NCBI GenBank assembly: GCA_934444765.1
Contig: CAKSDC010000003.1
Location: 1-64,000, forward strand
Length of the DNA: 64,000 nt
Direction: 5' to 3'
Origin: an uncultured Oscillospiraceae bacterium
GTDB taxonomy: Bacteria > Bacillota > Clostridia > Oscillospirales > Ruminococcaceae
The translations under genes were made by a program, and so were the position numbers. The notes under the pieces are model-generated. The model saw only the letters and a program-made list of their open reading frames with translations, was not told where the DNA came from and searched no databases. Shown here piece by piece: positions 52,703-59,996 of the stretch (positions are counted from its first letter, which is position 1; the number at the start of each line of letters is the position of its first letter).

Positions 52703-52725
52703 AAATATATAGTTTAATATTAATA

Positions 52726-53109
52726 TTATACTTCTTCTGTGGTGGATTGCACCGCATCGTAACCAGTTTCGCCAGTACGAATTTTAATAGCCTGTTTAAT
52801 ATAGTAGCTAAAAATCTTTCCGTCACCAGGATTGCCAGTATATGCAGTCTTTTTGATAGCGTCGATAGCCTTTTTTTCCCACTCTTCCGATGAGACTACT
52901 ATTTCAAACTTAATCTTAGGTATTACTTGAATCTCTACCTTTTGACCTCTAACGAACTCAGACATACCACGCTGAACTCCACAACCTACTACTTGATATA
53001 CGGTAATACCGTTTACACCGATATCAGATAGTACCTTTTTTACTTCTACGTACTTTTCTTCTCTGACTATAGCCTCTATCTTAATTAGAGTTGAACCGTC
53101 TTCTGCCAT
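52726..53109 (-). CDS. glnK: P-II nitrogen regulatory protein
   Basis: 127 residues. The P-II fold is clear (LIKIEAIVREEKYVEVKKVLSDIGVNGITVYQVVGCG; TAYTGNPGDGKIFSYYIKQAIKIRTGETG). The T-loop reads QRGMSEFVRGQKVEIQ, so both Tyr46 and Tyr51 of the classical protein are replaced by Val. Uridylylation is therefore not possible, and control must be by ATP/ADP and 2-oxoglutarate binding. It lies 11 bases after the first amt gene, consistent with an AmtB-GlnK pair. The numbering follows E. coli GlnB. Confidence 0.95.
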   Translation of the reverse strand: MAEDGSTLIKIEAIVREEKYVEVKKVLSDIGVNGITVYQVVGCGVQRGMSEFVRGQKVEIQVIPKIKFEIVVSSEEWEKKAIDAIKKTAYTGNPGDGKIFSYYIKQAIKIRTGETGYDAVQSTTEEV

Positions 53110-53120
53110 GTGTATACCTC

Positions 53121-54365
53121 CTATTCTAAACCGTTAAACGAAGGATATGCAGACTCACCATGTTGAGTAATGTCAAGACCAAGCATTTCTTCCTTAGTAT
53201 TAACACGGATACTTCCACCGCTAAGAGCCTTAGCTATATAGTAACAGATTAAAGTTCCTATTACGGCTATTACTATTGTGACTAATATACCTACTATTTG
53301 AGCGACAAACTGTGAAACGTCGCCTTCTAATAGACCAGCGTAACCGCCCACACTCTCTTTAGCGAATATACCTGTAAGAATGCCTCCCCAGATACCGCCA
53401 GTACCATGACAGCTAAAAGCATCTAAAGCGTCATCAAAGCCGAACTTCTTTTTACCATAGGAAATCATAAGATAACATACTGGACTGGTAGTTAAACCTA
53501 TAACTACTGCTGCCCAAATAGGTACAAAACCTGCACCAGGAGTAATACCTACAAGACCTGCTACCATACCAGTACAAGCACCTATTAAAGTAGGCTTTTT
53601 ATTCTTAACTATATCGCATAACATCCAAGATAACAAAGCTGCACCAGCTGAAGTTGCTGTAGTCATAAAAGCGTGTGCCGCTTGACCGTTAGCCGATAAT
53701 GCCGAACCAGCATTGAAACCGAACCAACCAAACATCAATAAAGAAGCACCTAATACCACTGTAGGTATATTATGAATCCTGTAGACTGCATGGTCGTAAT
53801 CGCAACGTTTACCTAATAGTATACATAGTACTAATGCTGATACACCAGAACTTATATGTACTACGTCTCCGCCTGCAAAGTCTAAAGCGCCTAAGCCCTC
53901 TAAACCTAACTTACCACCTATGCCCCATACCATATGAGCTAATGGATAGTATACTATAATAGTCCAAGTAACTATAAATATAAATAGTGATTTAAACTTC
54001 ATTCTACCTGCTGTAGCACCAGTAATTAGGGCTGGTGTGATTATGGCAAACATCATTTGGAATGCACAGAATACCATGTTAGGTATTGCTGAACCGTCTG
54101 TATAACCTTCTTCAAGGGATACCCCTTCAAGACCAAACCATCTAAAATCACCTATAACGCCATTATCAGTAGGTGCAAAAGATAGAGAATATCCGAATAA
54201 AACCCACATTACTATTGCAGTACCTATAATAAATATAGAAGACATCATAGTATTAACAGTATTCTTTTTACGTACCAGACCGCCATAGAAACAGGCTAAA
54301 CCTGGTGTCATAAAGAATACAAAAGATGCACAAAGAAGCATAAAGCCTATATCTCCAGCATTCAT
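53121..54365 (-). CDS. amt: Ammonium transporter
   Basis: 414 residues, full-length Amt channel with 11 helices. Motifs: FYGGLVRKKNTVNTMM, the pore His regions DFAGGDVVHISSG and DAFSCHGTGGIWGG, and a cytoplasmic tail (EEMLGLDITQHGESAYPSF) of the type that contacts GlnK. AGGAGG precedes the ATG. It is the first gene of the amt-glnK unit and has a leader terminator with an ANTAR-type hairpin. Confidence 0.96.
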   Translation of the reverse strand: MNAGDIGFMLLCASFVFFMTPGLACFYGGLVRKKNTVNTMMSSIFIIGTAIVMWVLFGYSLSFAPTDNGVIGDFRWFGLEGVSLEEGYTDGSAIPNMVFCAFQMMFAIITPALITGATAGRMKFKSLFIFIVTWTIIVYYPLAHMVWGIGGKLGLEGLGALDFAGGDVVHISSGVSALVLCILLGKRCDYDHAVYRIHNIPTVVLGASLLMFGWFGFNAGSALSANGQAAHAFMTTATSAGAALLSWMLCDIVKNKKPTLIGACTGMVAGLVGITPGAGFVPIWAAVVIGLTTSPVCYLMISYGKKKFGFDDALDAFSCHGTGGIWGGILTGIFAKESVGGYAGLLEGDVSQFVAQIVGILVTIVIAVIGTLICYYIAKALSGGSIRVNTKEEMLGLDITQHGESAYPSFNGLE

Positions 54366-54448
54366 AAAATAGTCCTCCTTTTTGAATTAAAGCCAAACGT
54401 TAGTGCGTTATCTACGGTACCAAATAGCATAGCGTACTATAAAATAAA

Positions 54449-54496
54449 AAGGTGCTGTGAGAGTATTACTATAATAAGTAACTCCCACAGCACCTT
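54449..54496 (-). terminator. Leader terminator (attenuator) before amt-glnK
   Basis: Minus-strand arms AAGGTGCTGTGGGAGT and ACTCTCACAGCACCTT pair over 16 positions and are followed by TTTATTTTAT. It lies between the promoter at 54512-54540 and the amt start, so transcription would end unless antiterminated. Confidence 0.9.
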
Positions 54497-54502
54497 TGCT
54501 GT
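54487..54502 (-). promoter_or_regulatory. Six-base-loop antiterminator hairpin, ANTAR-type candidate (first copy)
   Basis: Minus-strand ACAGC-AAAGGT-GCTGT: five-pair stem, six-base loop with A1 and G4. Its 3' half is the 5' arm of the terminator 54449-54496, so the two structures exclude each other. It begins at or within 3 bases of the predicted transcription start. Confidence 0.75.
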
Positions 54503-54511
54503 TATGATATT

Positions 54512-54540
54512 AGTATATAACATATTTTTTAATTTGTCAA
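54512..54540 (-). promoter_or_regulatory. Promoter of amt-glnK
   Basis: Minus-strand TTGACA (54540-54535), 17-base spacer, TATACT (54517-54512). Confidence 0.88.
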
Positions 54541-54748
54541 GAGTTTTTTTTCGATTTTTTTAATATCTTCAATAAATAGTATGGCATTATAAACAAATTT
54601 CAAAAAAAGTTATACATCAAAAATATGGATATAGTACAAATAGTTCCATAGTAACTTAAATATATTAAGTAATATCTAATATTTTTTTAAAAAAGTTTGT
54701 ACGTTTAGGATATCTACCATGATATATTAAGTATGTTACTATATCGCT
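54541..54748. other. AT-rich spacer between the divergent nitrogen operons
   Basis: This stretch has no gene, promoter or stable hairpin that I can support. It holds long A and T runs. It separates the amt-glnK promoter from the upstream region of the GS-like gene. Confidence 0.6.
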
Positions 54749-54764
54749 ATAGTGTACACACTAT
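54749..54764. promoter_or_regulatory. Inverted repeat upstream of the GS-like gene promoter
   Basis: ATAGTGTACACACTAT, perfect 7+2+7, ends 22 bases before the -35 element. It is a possible activator or repressor site. Confidence 0.4.
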
Positions 54765-54786
54765 GTATAGCAAGTAGCCGTTACTC

Positions 54787-54815
54787 TTTACATAAAAACG
54801 TGGTTATGATATAAT
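54787..54815 (+). promoter_or_regulatory. Promoter of the GS-like/ANTAR operon
   Basis: TTTACA (54787-54792), 17-base spacer ending in TGA, TATAAT (54810-54815). Confidence 0.75.
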
Positions 54816-54829
54816 ATATCTTATGGGTT

Positions 54830-54861
54830 GAACCTACTAATTAACGCTAAGTGGTAGGTTC
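54830..54861 (+). other. Leader hairpin of the GS-like gene
   Basis: GAACCTAC/GTAGGTTC stem with a 16-base loop, 38 bases before the ATG. No T-run follows, and it is not of the six-base-loop type. Confidence 0.45.
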
Positions 54862-54899
54862 TGCAAACGCTATTAATATATAAAAGGAGACTTTTAGCT

Positions 54900-56168
54900 A
54901 TGAACTATTCCTCATTAGATATACTATCTTTTGTAGAGCAGAACGACGTTAAGTTTATCAGGTTAGCTTTTTCGGACATATTCGGCAGAATGAAAAACAT
55001 TGCTATACTACCTACCGAACTTAAAAAGGCTTTTGAATATGGTATGCCTATAGACGTATCCGCCTATTTGGGAAAAGACTATGTAACAGGTCACGAATTA
55101 AGACTGTTCCCTATAGCCAGTACTTTAACTTCTATGCCTTGGAGACCTAAAACTGGTAGCGTAATTAGACTACTCTGTGATATTAAAGAGTTAGACGGTT
55201 CTACTTTCGAGTTAGACCAACGTTCCCGTTTAGTAGACTATTACAACTACCTATCCAAACTTGGTTACTGTTGTGACGCTGGTACAGAGTGTGAATTCTA
55301 TCTATTTGAACGTGATAACGACGGTCAGCCTACACATAAGCCTCACGACTACGCTAACTATTTAGACACTTCACCTTTAGATAAATGCGAAAACATTAGA
55401 CGTGAAATATGTATAAGTTTGGAAGAGATGGGACTATCACCTAAGACTTCAAGGCACAAATATGGCCCTGGGCAGAACGAAATAGACTTCACTAATGCCG
55501 ACATAGTATCTTGTGCCGACAACTTCAATCAATTTAAAGTAGCCGTTAAGACTATAGCATATCAAAACGGACTATTCTGTTCGTTCCTACCTAAGCCTAT
55601 ACCAGATAAGACAGGTAGTGCTTTAATAGTAACTATGAACATTCTTAAAGACGGCAACAGAATATTCAGTTTAGACAAAGAAGGTAGTATGAACTCTTGC
55701 GGTGAACACTTTATAGCAGGAGTACTCAACCGACTACCTGAAATGTCTTGCTTTTTAAACGCTAACACCAACTCTTACGATAGGCTCAATCAGATTAAAA
55801 AGGATAACAGTATGCCTAACCTAATTAGAATACAACCTGATAAGACTTCTCAACGTATAGCTATATGTTCCCCTGACCCTATGTGTAACATATATTCCGT
55901 ACTAAATCTAATAATGCACGCAGGTATAGAAGGTATAGAACATAACACTCTACTTAAAGACGTTAAGTGCAAAGACTTTTCAAGTCTACCTTCTTCTTTT
56001 GAAGAGGCTCTATCTATCGCAAACGATAGCGAATTTGTACATAGCGTAGTAGGTTCAAAGACTATGCAAAGTCTACAAGATAGCCTTGGCGAAATAGTAA
56101 GAGAATACAACCTTACAGACGACAAGAGTGCTTTTAATTACAATACTTACTTAAAATACTATGGTTAA
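54900..56168 (+). CDS. Glutamine-synthetase-like protein lacking key catalytic motifs
   Basis: 422 residues, alignable over its length to type I glutamine synthetase but about 20 residues shorter. Recognisable landmarks are VKFIRLAFSDIFGRMKNIAI, the ExE pair in GTECEFYLF, GPGQNEIDF, FLPKPIP and NSYDRL. Missing are the metal-binding His of GSGMHxN (here GSALIVT), the His of GQHEID (here Asn), the VPGYEAP flap (here NQIKKDN) and the Glu/Arg of RVEVRS (here RIAICS). The tail adenylylation/feedback region is also short. Ligase activity is unlikely. The next gene, 46 bases on, is an ANTAR regulator, so a sensory role is inferred. Confidence 0.88.
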   Translation: MNYSSLDILSFVEQNDVKFIRLAFSDIFGRMKNIAILPTELKKAFEYGMPIDVSAYLGKDYVTGHELRLFPIASTLTSMPWRPKTGSVIRLLCDIKELDGSTFELDQRSRLVDYYNYLSKLGYCCDAGTECEFYLFERDNDGQPTHKPHDYANYLDTSPLDKCENIRREICISLEEMGLSPKTSRHKYGPGQNEIDFTNADIVSCADNFNQFKVAVKTIAYQNGLFCSFLPKPIPDKTGSALIVTMNILKDGNRIFSLDKEGSMNSCGEHFIAGVLNRLPEMSCFLNANTNSYDRLNQIKKDNSMPNLIRIQPDKTSQRIAICSPDPMCNIYSVLNLIMHAGIEGIEHNTLLKDVKCKDFSSLPSSFEEALSIANDSEFVHSVVGSKTMQSLQDSLGEIVREYNLTDDKSAFNYNTYLKYYG

Positions 56169-56214
56169 ATCCAATTAATAAATAAGTATCTATTATAATG
56201 ACGGGAGAGATAAT

Positions 56215-56787
56215 ATGGAAAAAGCACTTATTGTATCTGGTTCTTCTCAAGGTTTAGACGTTTTAGTTAAAATGGTAGTATCATGTTCTGGCATTAATAA
56301 CGTTTCCACTATCACCAGTGGTGCGGAAGCTCGTAGATTGGTATCTAATACCGACTATAGCCTTATAGTAATAAATACTTCACTTTCCGATGAGTTTGGA
56401 CACGAACTATCTATATACTTAACCGAACATACCAGTTCTGGCATTATACTACTATGTAAGTCCACTATAGCCGACGAAATTTCCGACCGTGTTATAGACT
56501 ACGGCGTATGCGTAGTACCTAAACCAGTAAACCGAACCATATTCTATCAAGCTATAAAGTTAGTATCTTCTACAAGAGCAAGGTTAGTAGGATATCAGCG
56601 TGAAAACAACAAGCTACAGGTTAAAATAGATGAGATTAAACTTGTAAATCGTGCTAAGTGTGTACTTATGCAGTATCTAAAACTTACCGAACCTCAAGCA
56701 CATAGGTATATCGAAAAGCAGGCTATGGATACTCGACAGACTAAAAAGGAAGTCGCAAAAAGCATACTACTTAGATACGACCAATAG
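56215..56787 (+). CDS. ANTAR-domain antiterminator with pseudo-receiver (NitR/GlnR-type)
   Basis: 190 residues. Residues 1 to about 118 form a CheY-like domain in which the phospho-acceptor Asp is Asn (SLIVINTSLSD) and the acidic pair is missing (ALIVSGSSQG), while KP is kept. A coiled-coil helix leads to the ANTAR domain (VNRAKCVLMQYLKLTEPQAHRYIEKQAMDTRQTKKEVAKSIL). ANTAR proteins bind two-hairpin RNA and prevent termination. Clostridial relatives encoded beside glnA are known antiterminators of nitrogen genes. It is probably controlled by protein contact or ligand, not phosphorylation. The two amt leaders are the obvious local targets. Confidence 0.9.
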   Translation: MEKALIVSGSSQGLDVLVKMVVSCSGINNVSTITSGAEARRLVSNTDYSLIVINTSLSDEFGHELSIYLTEHTSSGIILLCKSTIADEISDRVIDYGVCVVPKPVNRTIFYQAIKLVSSTRARLVGYQRENNKLQVKIDEIKLVNRAKCVLMQYLKLTEPQAHRYIEKQAMDTRQTKKEVAKSILLRYDQ

Positions 56788-56806
56788 ACTACTATTAATA
56801 TATCAA

Positions 56807-56850
56807 AAACCCCGAACGGTAGTTATATACTACTATTCGGGGTTTCATTT
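56807..56850 (+). terminator. Terminator of the GS-like/ANTAR operon
   Basis: Ten-pair stem AAACCCCGAA/TTCGGGGTTT with inner GGTAGT/ACTACT pairing, followed by CATTT. Confidence 0.85.
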
Positions 56851-56861
56851 AGACTAATACC

Positions 56862-57101
56862 TTATTTTTTTAATATCTTATATACCCAACGTTCAGTGTA
56901 GCCATACTTTTGGGCTAATTCTTTAACGTTTTTTCCATTGTACTCTTGCTTAATCTGTTTTTCGCAATAGTCCTGTGAAACTATTCTCTTAGGAAAAGAT
57001 ATCTGTTGTCCACCGTAGATAGCGTTTAGTTTAACGGCGTTTTCAATTCCTATAAGTTCGGCAAGTTCTTTATATATGCGATTAAATCCATTGAAATCCA
57101 T
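56862..57101 (-). CDS. Mor-family HTH protein
   Basis: 79 residues from ATG 57101 (AAGGAG upstream). The pattern LAELIGIENAVKLNAIYGGQQISFPKR, then IKQEYNGKNVKELAQKYGYTERWVYKILKK, matches the Mor/C transcription activator family first known from phage Mu. There are no phage genes nearby, so it is a stand-alone chromosomal copy. The target is unknown. Confidence 0.8.
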   Translation of the reverse strand: MDFNGFNRIYKELAELIGIENAVKLNAIYGGQQISFPKRIVSQDYCEKQIKQEYNGKNVKELAQKYGYTERWVYKILKK

Positions 57102-57262
57102 TAAGACTACACTCCTTTTGACGTATATGTACAGTATATACCATATATATTGATTAATCAAATGATTTTTTCATTGTATAATTCTAAGCTATTACTAATA
57201 GTTATGAGTATATTATAGCGATAGTATGGTACATATGTATGTCTTAGTGAAAATATTTTAGC

Positions 57263-57303
57263 GAAAAAAATACTGTCCTGATAGTAACTATCAAGACAGT
57301 ATT
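57263..57303 (-). terminator. Terminator of pdxS-pdxT
   Basis: Minus-strand stem AATACTGTC/GACAGTATT with inner TTGATAG/CTATCAG pairing, followed by TTTTTCGC. Confidence 0.9.
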
Positions 57304-57319
57304 ATATATTATAATAGTA

Positions 57320-57886
57320 TTACATATTACAAAAGTATTTGTGTATAGTAATATCTTCGGTTAGTTCTGGATGAAAAGAAGTAACTAATACGTTATCCTG
57401 TTTAGCCGATACTATATGACCGTTTAAGTTACATAGTACCTTAACGTTATCCCCTACACTTTCGATATAAGGTGCTCTAATAAACACTAAAGGTAGAGGC
57501 TTTTCGGAAAATTCGGGAATAACTTGGTCACAAGAGAAGCTATCTAATTGAGAACCATAAGCGTTTCTCTTTACAGTAATATCCATGCACTGTAAATGAG
57601 CATCTTCACCGACGATATTATTAGCTAATAGTATCATGCCAGCACAAGTACCCCATACAGGCATACCGTCTTGAATACGCTTTTTAAGAGGTTCAAACAG
57701 ACCAAAAATCTTTAATAGCTTAGATATAGTAGTACTTTCGCCACCAGGGATTATTAGTCTATCTATTGAGTTGATACCCTCAATAGTCTTAACTTCTACA
57801 GGAGTTATGCCATCTATCTTAGATAGTGACTTCATATGTTCAATAACAGAACCTTGATAAGATAATACTCCAACAGTATTACCCAT
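57320..57886 (-). CDS. pdxT: Pyridoxal 5'-phosphate synthase glutaminase subunit PdxT
   Basis: 188 residues from ATG 57886, 9 bases after GAGG inside the end of pdxS. Class I amidotransferase: VGVLSYQGSVIEHM, LIIPGGESTTISKLL, the nucleophile Cys in WGTCAGMILLA, and the His-Glu pair in SFHPELTED. It supplies ammonia to PdxS. Confidence 0.96.
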   Translation of the reverse strand: MGNTVGVLSYQGSVIEHMKSLSKIDGITPVEVKTIEGINSIDRLIIPGGESTTISKLLKIFGLFEPLKKRIQDGMPVWGTCAGMILLANNIVGEDAHLQCMDITVKRNAYGSQLDSFSCDQVIPEFSEKPLPLVFIRAPYIESVGDNVKVLCNLNGHIVSAKQDNVLVTSFHPELTEDITIHKYFCNM

Positions 57887-57888
57887 TA

Positions 57889-58770
57889 TTACCAACCTCT
57901 TTTATCAAATCTGTATTGAGGTGGAATTTCGTCTATAGATAGACCCTTCATAGCTTCACCGATACCAGTAGATACTTCAGCAATAACTTCTGGGTCGTTG
58001 TAGTAAGCGGTAGCCTTAACTATAGCTCTTGCCATAACCTTAGGGTTAGAAGACTTGAATATACCAGAACCTACAAATACACCCTCAGCACCAAGTTGCA
58101 TCATAAGAGCAGCGTCGGCTGGAGTAGCTACACCACCAGCAGCAAAGTTTACTACAGGAAGTTTACCATTTTCGGCTACATAGCATACTAAATCATAAGG
58201 AGCGTTATTATCCTTAGCAAAAGTCATTAACTGTTCCTTAGGCATATTCTTTAATTGATTAATAGCAGACATCATAGTTCTCATGTGACGAACAGCCTCT
58301 ACTACGTTACCAGTACCAGCTTCGCCCTTAGTTCTAATCATAGAAGCACCTTCGCCAATTCTACGTAAAGCCTCACCGATGTTTCTTGCACCACAAACAA
58401 AAGGAATTTTAAAGTCGTGCTTGTTAATATGGTACATATCGTCAGCAGGAGTTAATACTTCGCTTTCGTCTATGTAGTCTATACCAAGAGCCTCAAGAAT
58501 TTGAGCTTCTACTATATGACCTATTCTTGCCTTAGCCATTACAGGAATGCTAACAGCATTTTTAATCTCCTTAATCATCTTAGGGTCGGACATTCTTGCT
58601 ACTCCGCCTTGCTTACGAATATCTGAAGGTACTCTTTCAAGAGCCATAACGGCTACTGCACCAGCATCTTCGGCAATTTTAGCTTCTTCAGCGGTAGTAA
58701 CGTCCATAATAACTCCGCCCTTTAGCATTTGAGCGAGGTTTTTATTTAATTCATTTCTATTTTCTGACAT
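57889..58770 (-). CDS. pdxS: Pyridoxal 5'-phosphate synthase subunit PdxS
   Basis: 293 residues from ATG 58770 with AAAGGA upstream. It builds PLP from ribose-5-phosphate, glyceraldehyde-3-phosphate and ammonia. The catalytic Lys residues are visible in PVMAKARIGHIVEAQ and MIRTKGEAGTGNVVEAVRHMR. The phosphate loop NFAAGGVATPADAALMMQLG is intact. It is coupled tightly to pdxT. Confidence 0.97.
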   Translation of the reverse strand: MSENRNELNKNLAQMLKGGVIMDVTTAEEAKIAEDAGAVAVMALERVPSDIRKQGGVARMSDPKMIKEIKNAVSIPVMAKARIGHIVEAQILEALGIDYIDESEVLTPADDMYHINKHDFKIPFVCGARNIGEALRRIGEGASMIRTKGEAGTGNVVEAVRHMRTMMSAINQLKNMPKEQLMTFAKDNNAPYDLVCYVAENGKLPVVNFAAGGVATPADAALMMQLGAEGVFVGSGIFKSSNPKVMARAIVKATAYYNDPEVIAEVSTGIGEAMKGLSIDEIPPQYRFDKRGW

Positions 58771-58814
58771 TTCAATCAATATCCTTTCTAAAGAAATTTT
58801 AACTAACATAGTCT

Positions 58815-58843
58815 ATTATACCTAAAAAAAAAAAGTTAGTCAA
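58815..58843 (-). promoter_or_regulatory. Promoter of pdxS-pdxT
   Basis: Minus-strand TTGACT (58843-58838), 17-base spacer containing an unbroken T11 run, TATAAT (58820-58815). Confidence 0.85.
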
Positions 58844-59156
58844 TAGATATTAAAAATATTTTAATATCATGGGCATAATATGTAAAAGTAACATACTTAT
58901 TAGCTACAGTATGGGATACTTTTAATGGAAAACATCTAAAAAAGAATAGCGTTTAATACTACTATAATCTTTAGGGATATTAAAAATGGGTCTGTACTGC
59001 TAAAACTCTTGCAATCAATAATTATACCTTTTATAGTATGTACCAGATGTTAAACTATGGATATCTATTTAAATAGCACTCTAAAAAGTAGATATAACCA
59101 TTCAATAACAATGTTAATATTTAGTTTCGTTTCCTTATTTTATAGCTTTTTGCGAC
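58844..59156. other. Gene-free spacer between pdxS and the lipoprotein genes
   Basis: AT-rich, with a purely A/T palindrome GATATTAAAAATATTTTAATATC cut near 58847-58869. I see no open frame with a ribosome site, no RNA gene and no repeat. Confidence 0.6.
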
Positions 59157-59185
59157 TTGACAACTATACCATAATATGATATATT
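59157..59185 (+). promoter_or_regulatory. Promoter of the tandem lipoprotein genes
   Basis: TTGACA (59157-59162), 17-base spacer ending in TGA, TATATT (59180-59185). Confidence 0.8.
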
Positions 59186-59222
59186 ATAGTATGTGTACGA
59201 CGTTCAAGAAAGGGGAATTGAT

Positions 59223-59969
59223 ATGAAAAGATACTCCATAGTATTAATATTTATAACTATTTTACTTACATCTTGTGGAAACAGTCTTGAAAACTTAAGC
59301 TATGACCAACTACCTAACGTTGGAACTTCCGAAACTGTTGGGACTTCAATAGGTACTTCCGAAGTTTACACTACAAACACTATCGATAATACTATTACTA
59401 CTACTGCTGAAACTGATACTACTACTACTACCACTGCACCGATACAGACTACCACTCAAGAGACTTCTACTACACCTCTTTCATACGGTTTTGACGACGA
59501 GCAACTATTAACTTTAGCCCAATCTTTACACACTATAGCTTGCGAAATGTATTGGAACTACTACTACGGTTCGCCATATAGTGTGGACTATTCTAACTAT
59601 ATAGAAGATAGTGTAGGCACTATGTACTTCCTTATAGACGACGAAAACATTAACTCTTTAGAAGACGTTCAAAACGATTGGTACGAAATATTCTCTAAGC
59701 GTAACTTAGTAACCGACTTTGACGGTCACTATATAGAACAGGACGGCAAAGTGTACATCAATGAGGCTTCTAAGGGAGCTAACGTATACTACACTAACAC
59801 CGAAATTTCCGAAATCAGTTCTCGTACCGAAGACGAAATATACTTTAACGCCGTATCGCACTACACAGACCCAGCCGACAACACTATACAAGAAGACCAA
59901 ACTTACAAATTTTCTATAGTGTTAGAAGACGGTTCTTACCACGTGGGAGAGTTTACTCTACCATACTAA
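59223..59969 (+). CDS. IseA-like lipoprotein, copy 1
   Basis: 248 residues from ATG 59223 (AAAGGGG upstream). Lipobox LLTSC at about 14-18, then a Thr-rich linker to about 90. The C-terminal domain has TMYFLIDDENINSLEDVQNDWYEIF, YIEQDGKVYINEASKGAN and TEDEIYFNAVSHY. Together these resemble the IseA/YoeB DL-endopeptidase-inhibitor pattern. If so, it would dampen cell-wall hydrolases. The similarity is by motif order only. A paralogue follows 27 bases downstream. Confidence 0.7.
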   Translation: MKRYSIVLIFITILLTSCGNSLENLSYDQLPNVGTSETVGTSIGTSEVYTTNTIDNTITTTAETDTTTTTTAPIQTTTQETSTTPLSYGFDDEQLLTLAQSLHTIACEMYWNYYYGSPYSVDYSNYIEDSVGTMYFLIDDENINSLEDVQNDWYEIFSKRNLVTDFDGHYIEQDGKVYINEASKGANVYYTNTEISEISSRTEDEIYFNAVSHYTDPADNTIQEDQTYKFSIVLEDGSYHVGEFTLPY

Positions 59970-59996
59970 CATATATTCACAAAAGAGGCTTAAAAA

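Noticed and set aside
54830..54861. Leader hairpin of the GS-like gene as a third ANTAR switch
   Set aside because: Its loop is 16 bases, it lacks the A1/G4 six-base pattern, and no terminator or T-run overlaps it.
56862..57101. Mor-like gene as a sign of a Mu-type prophage
   Set aside because: No phage structural, integrase or transposase genes lie within the window. Housekeeping genes flank it on both sides.
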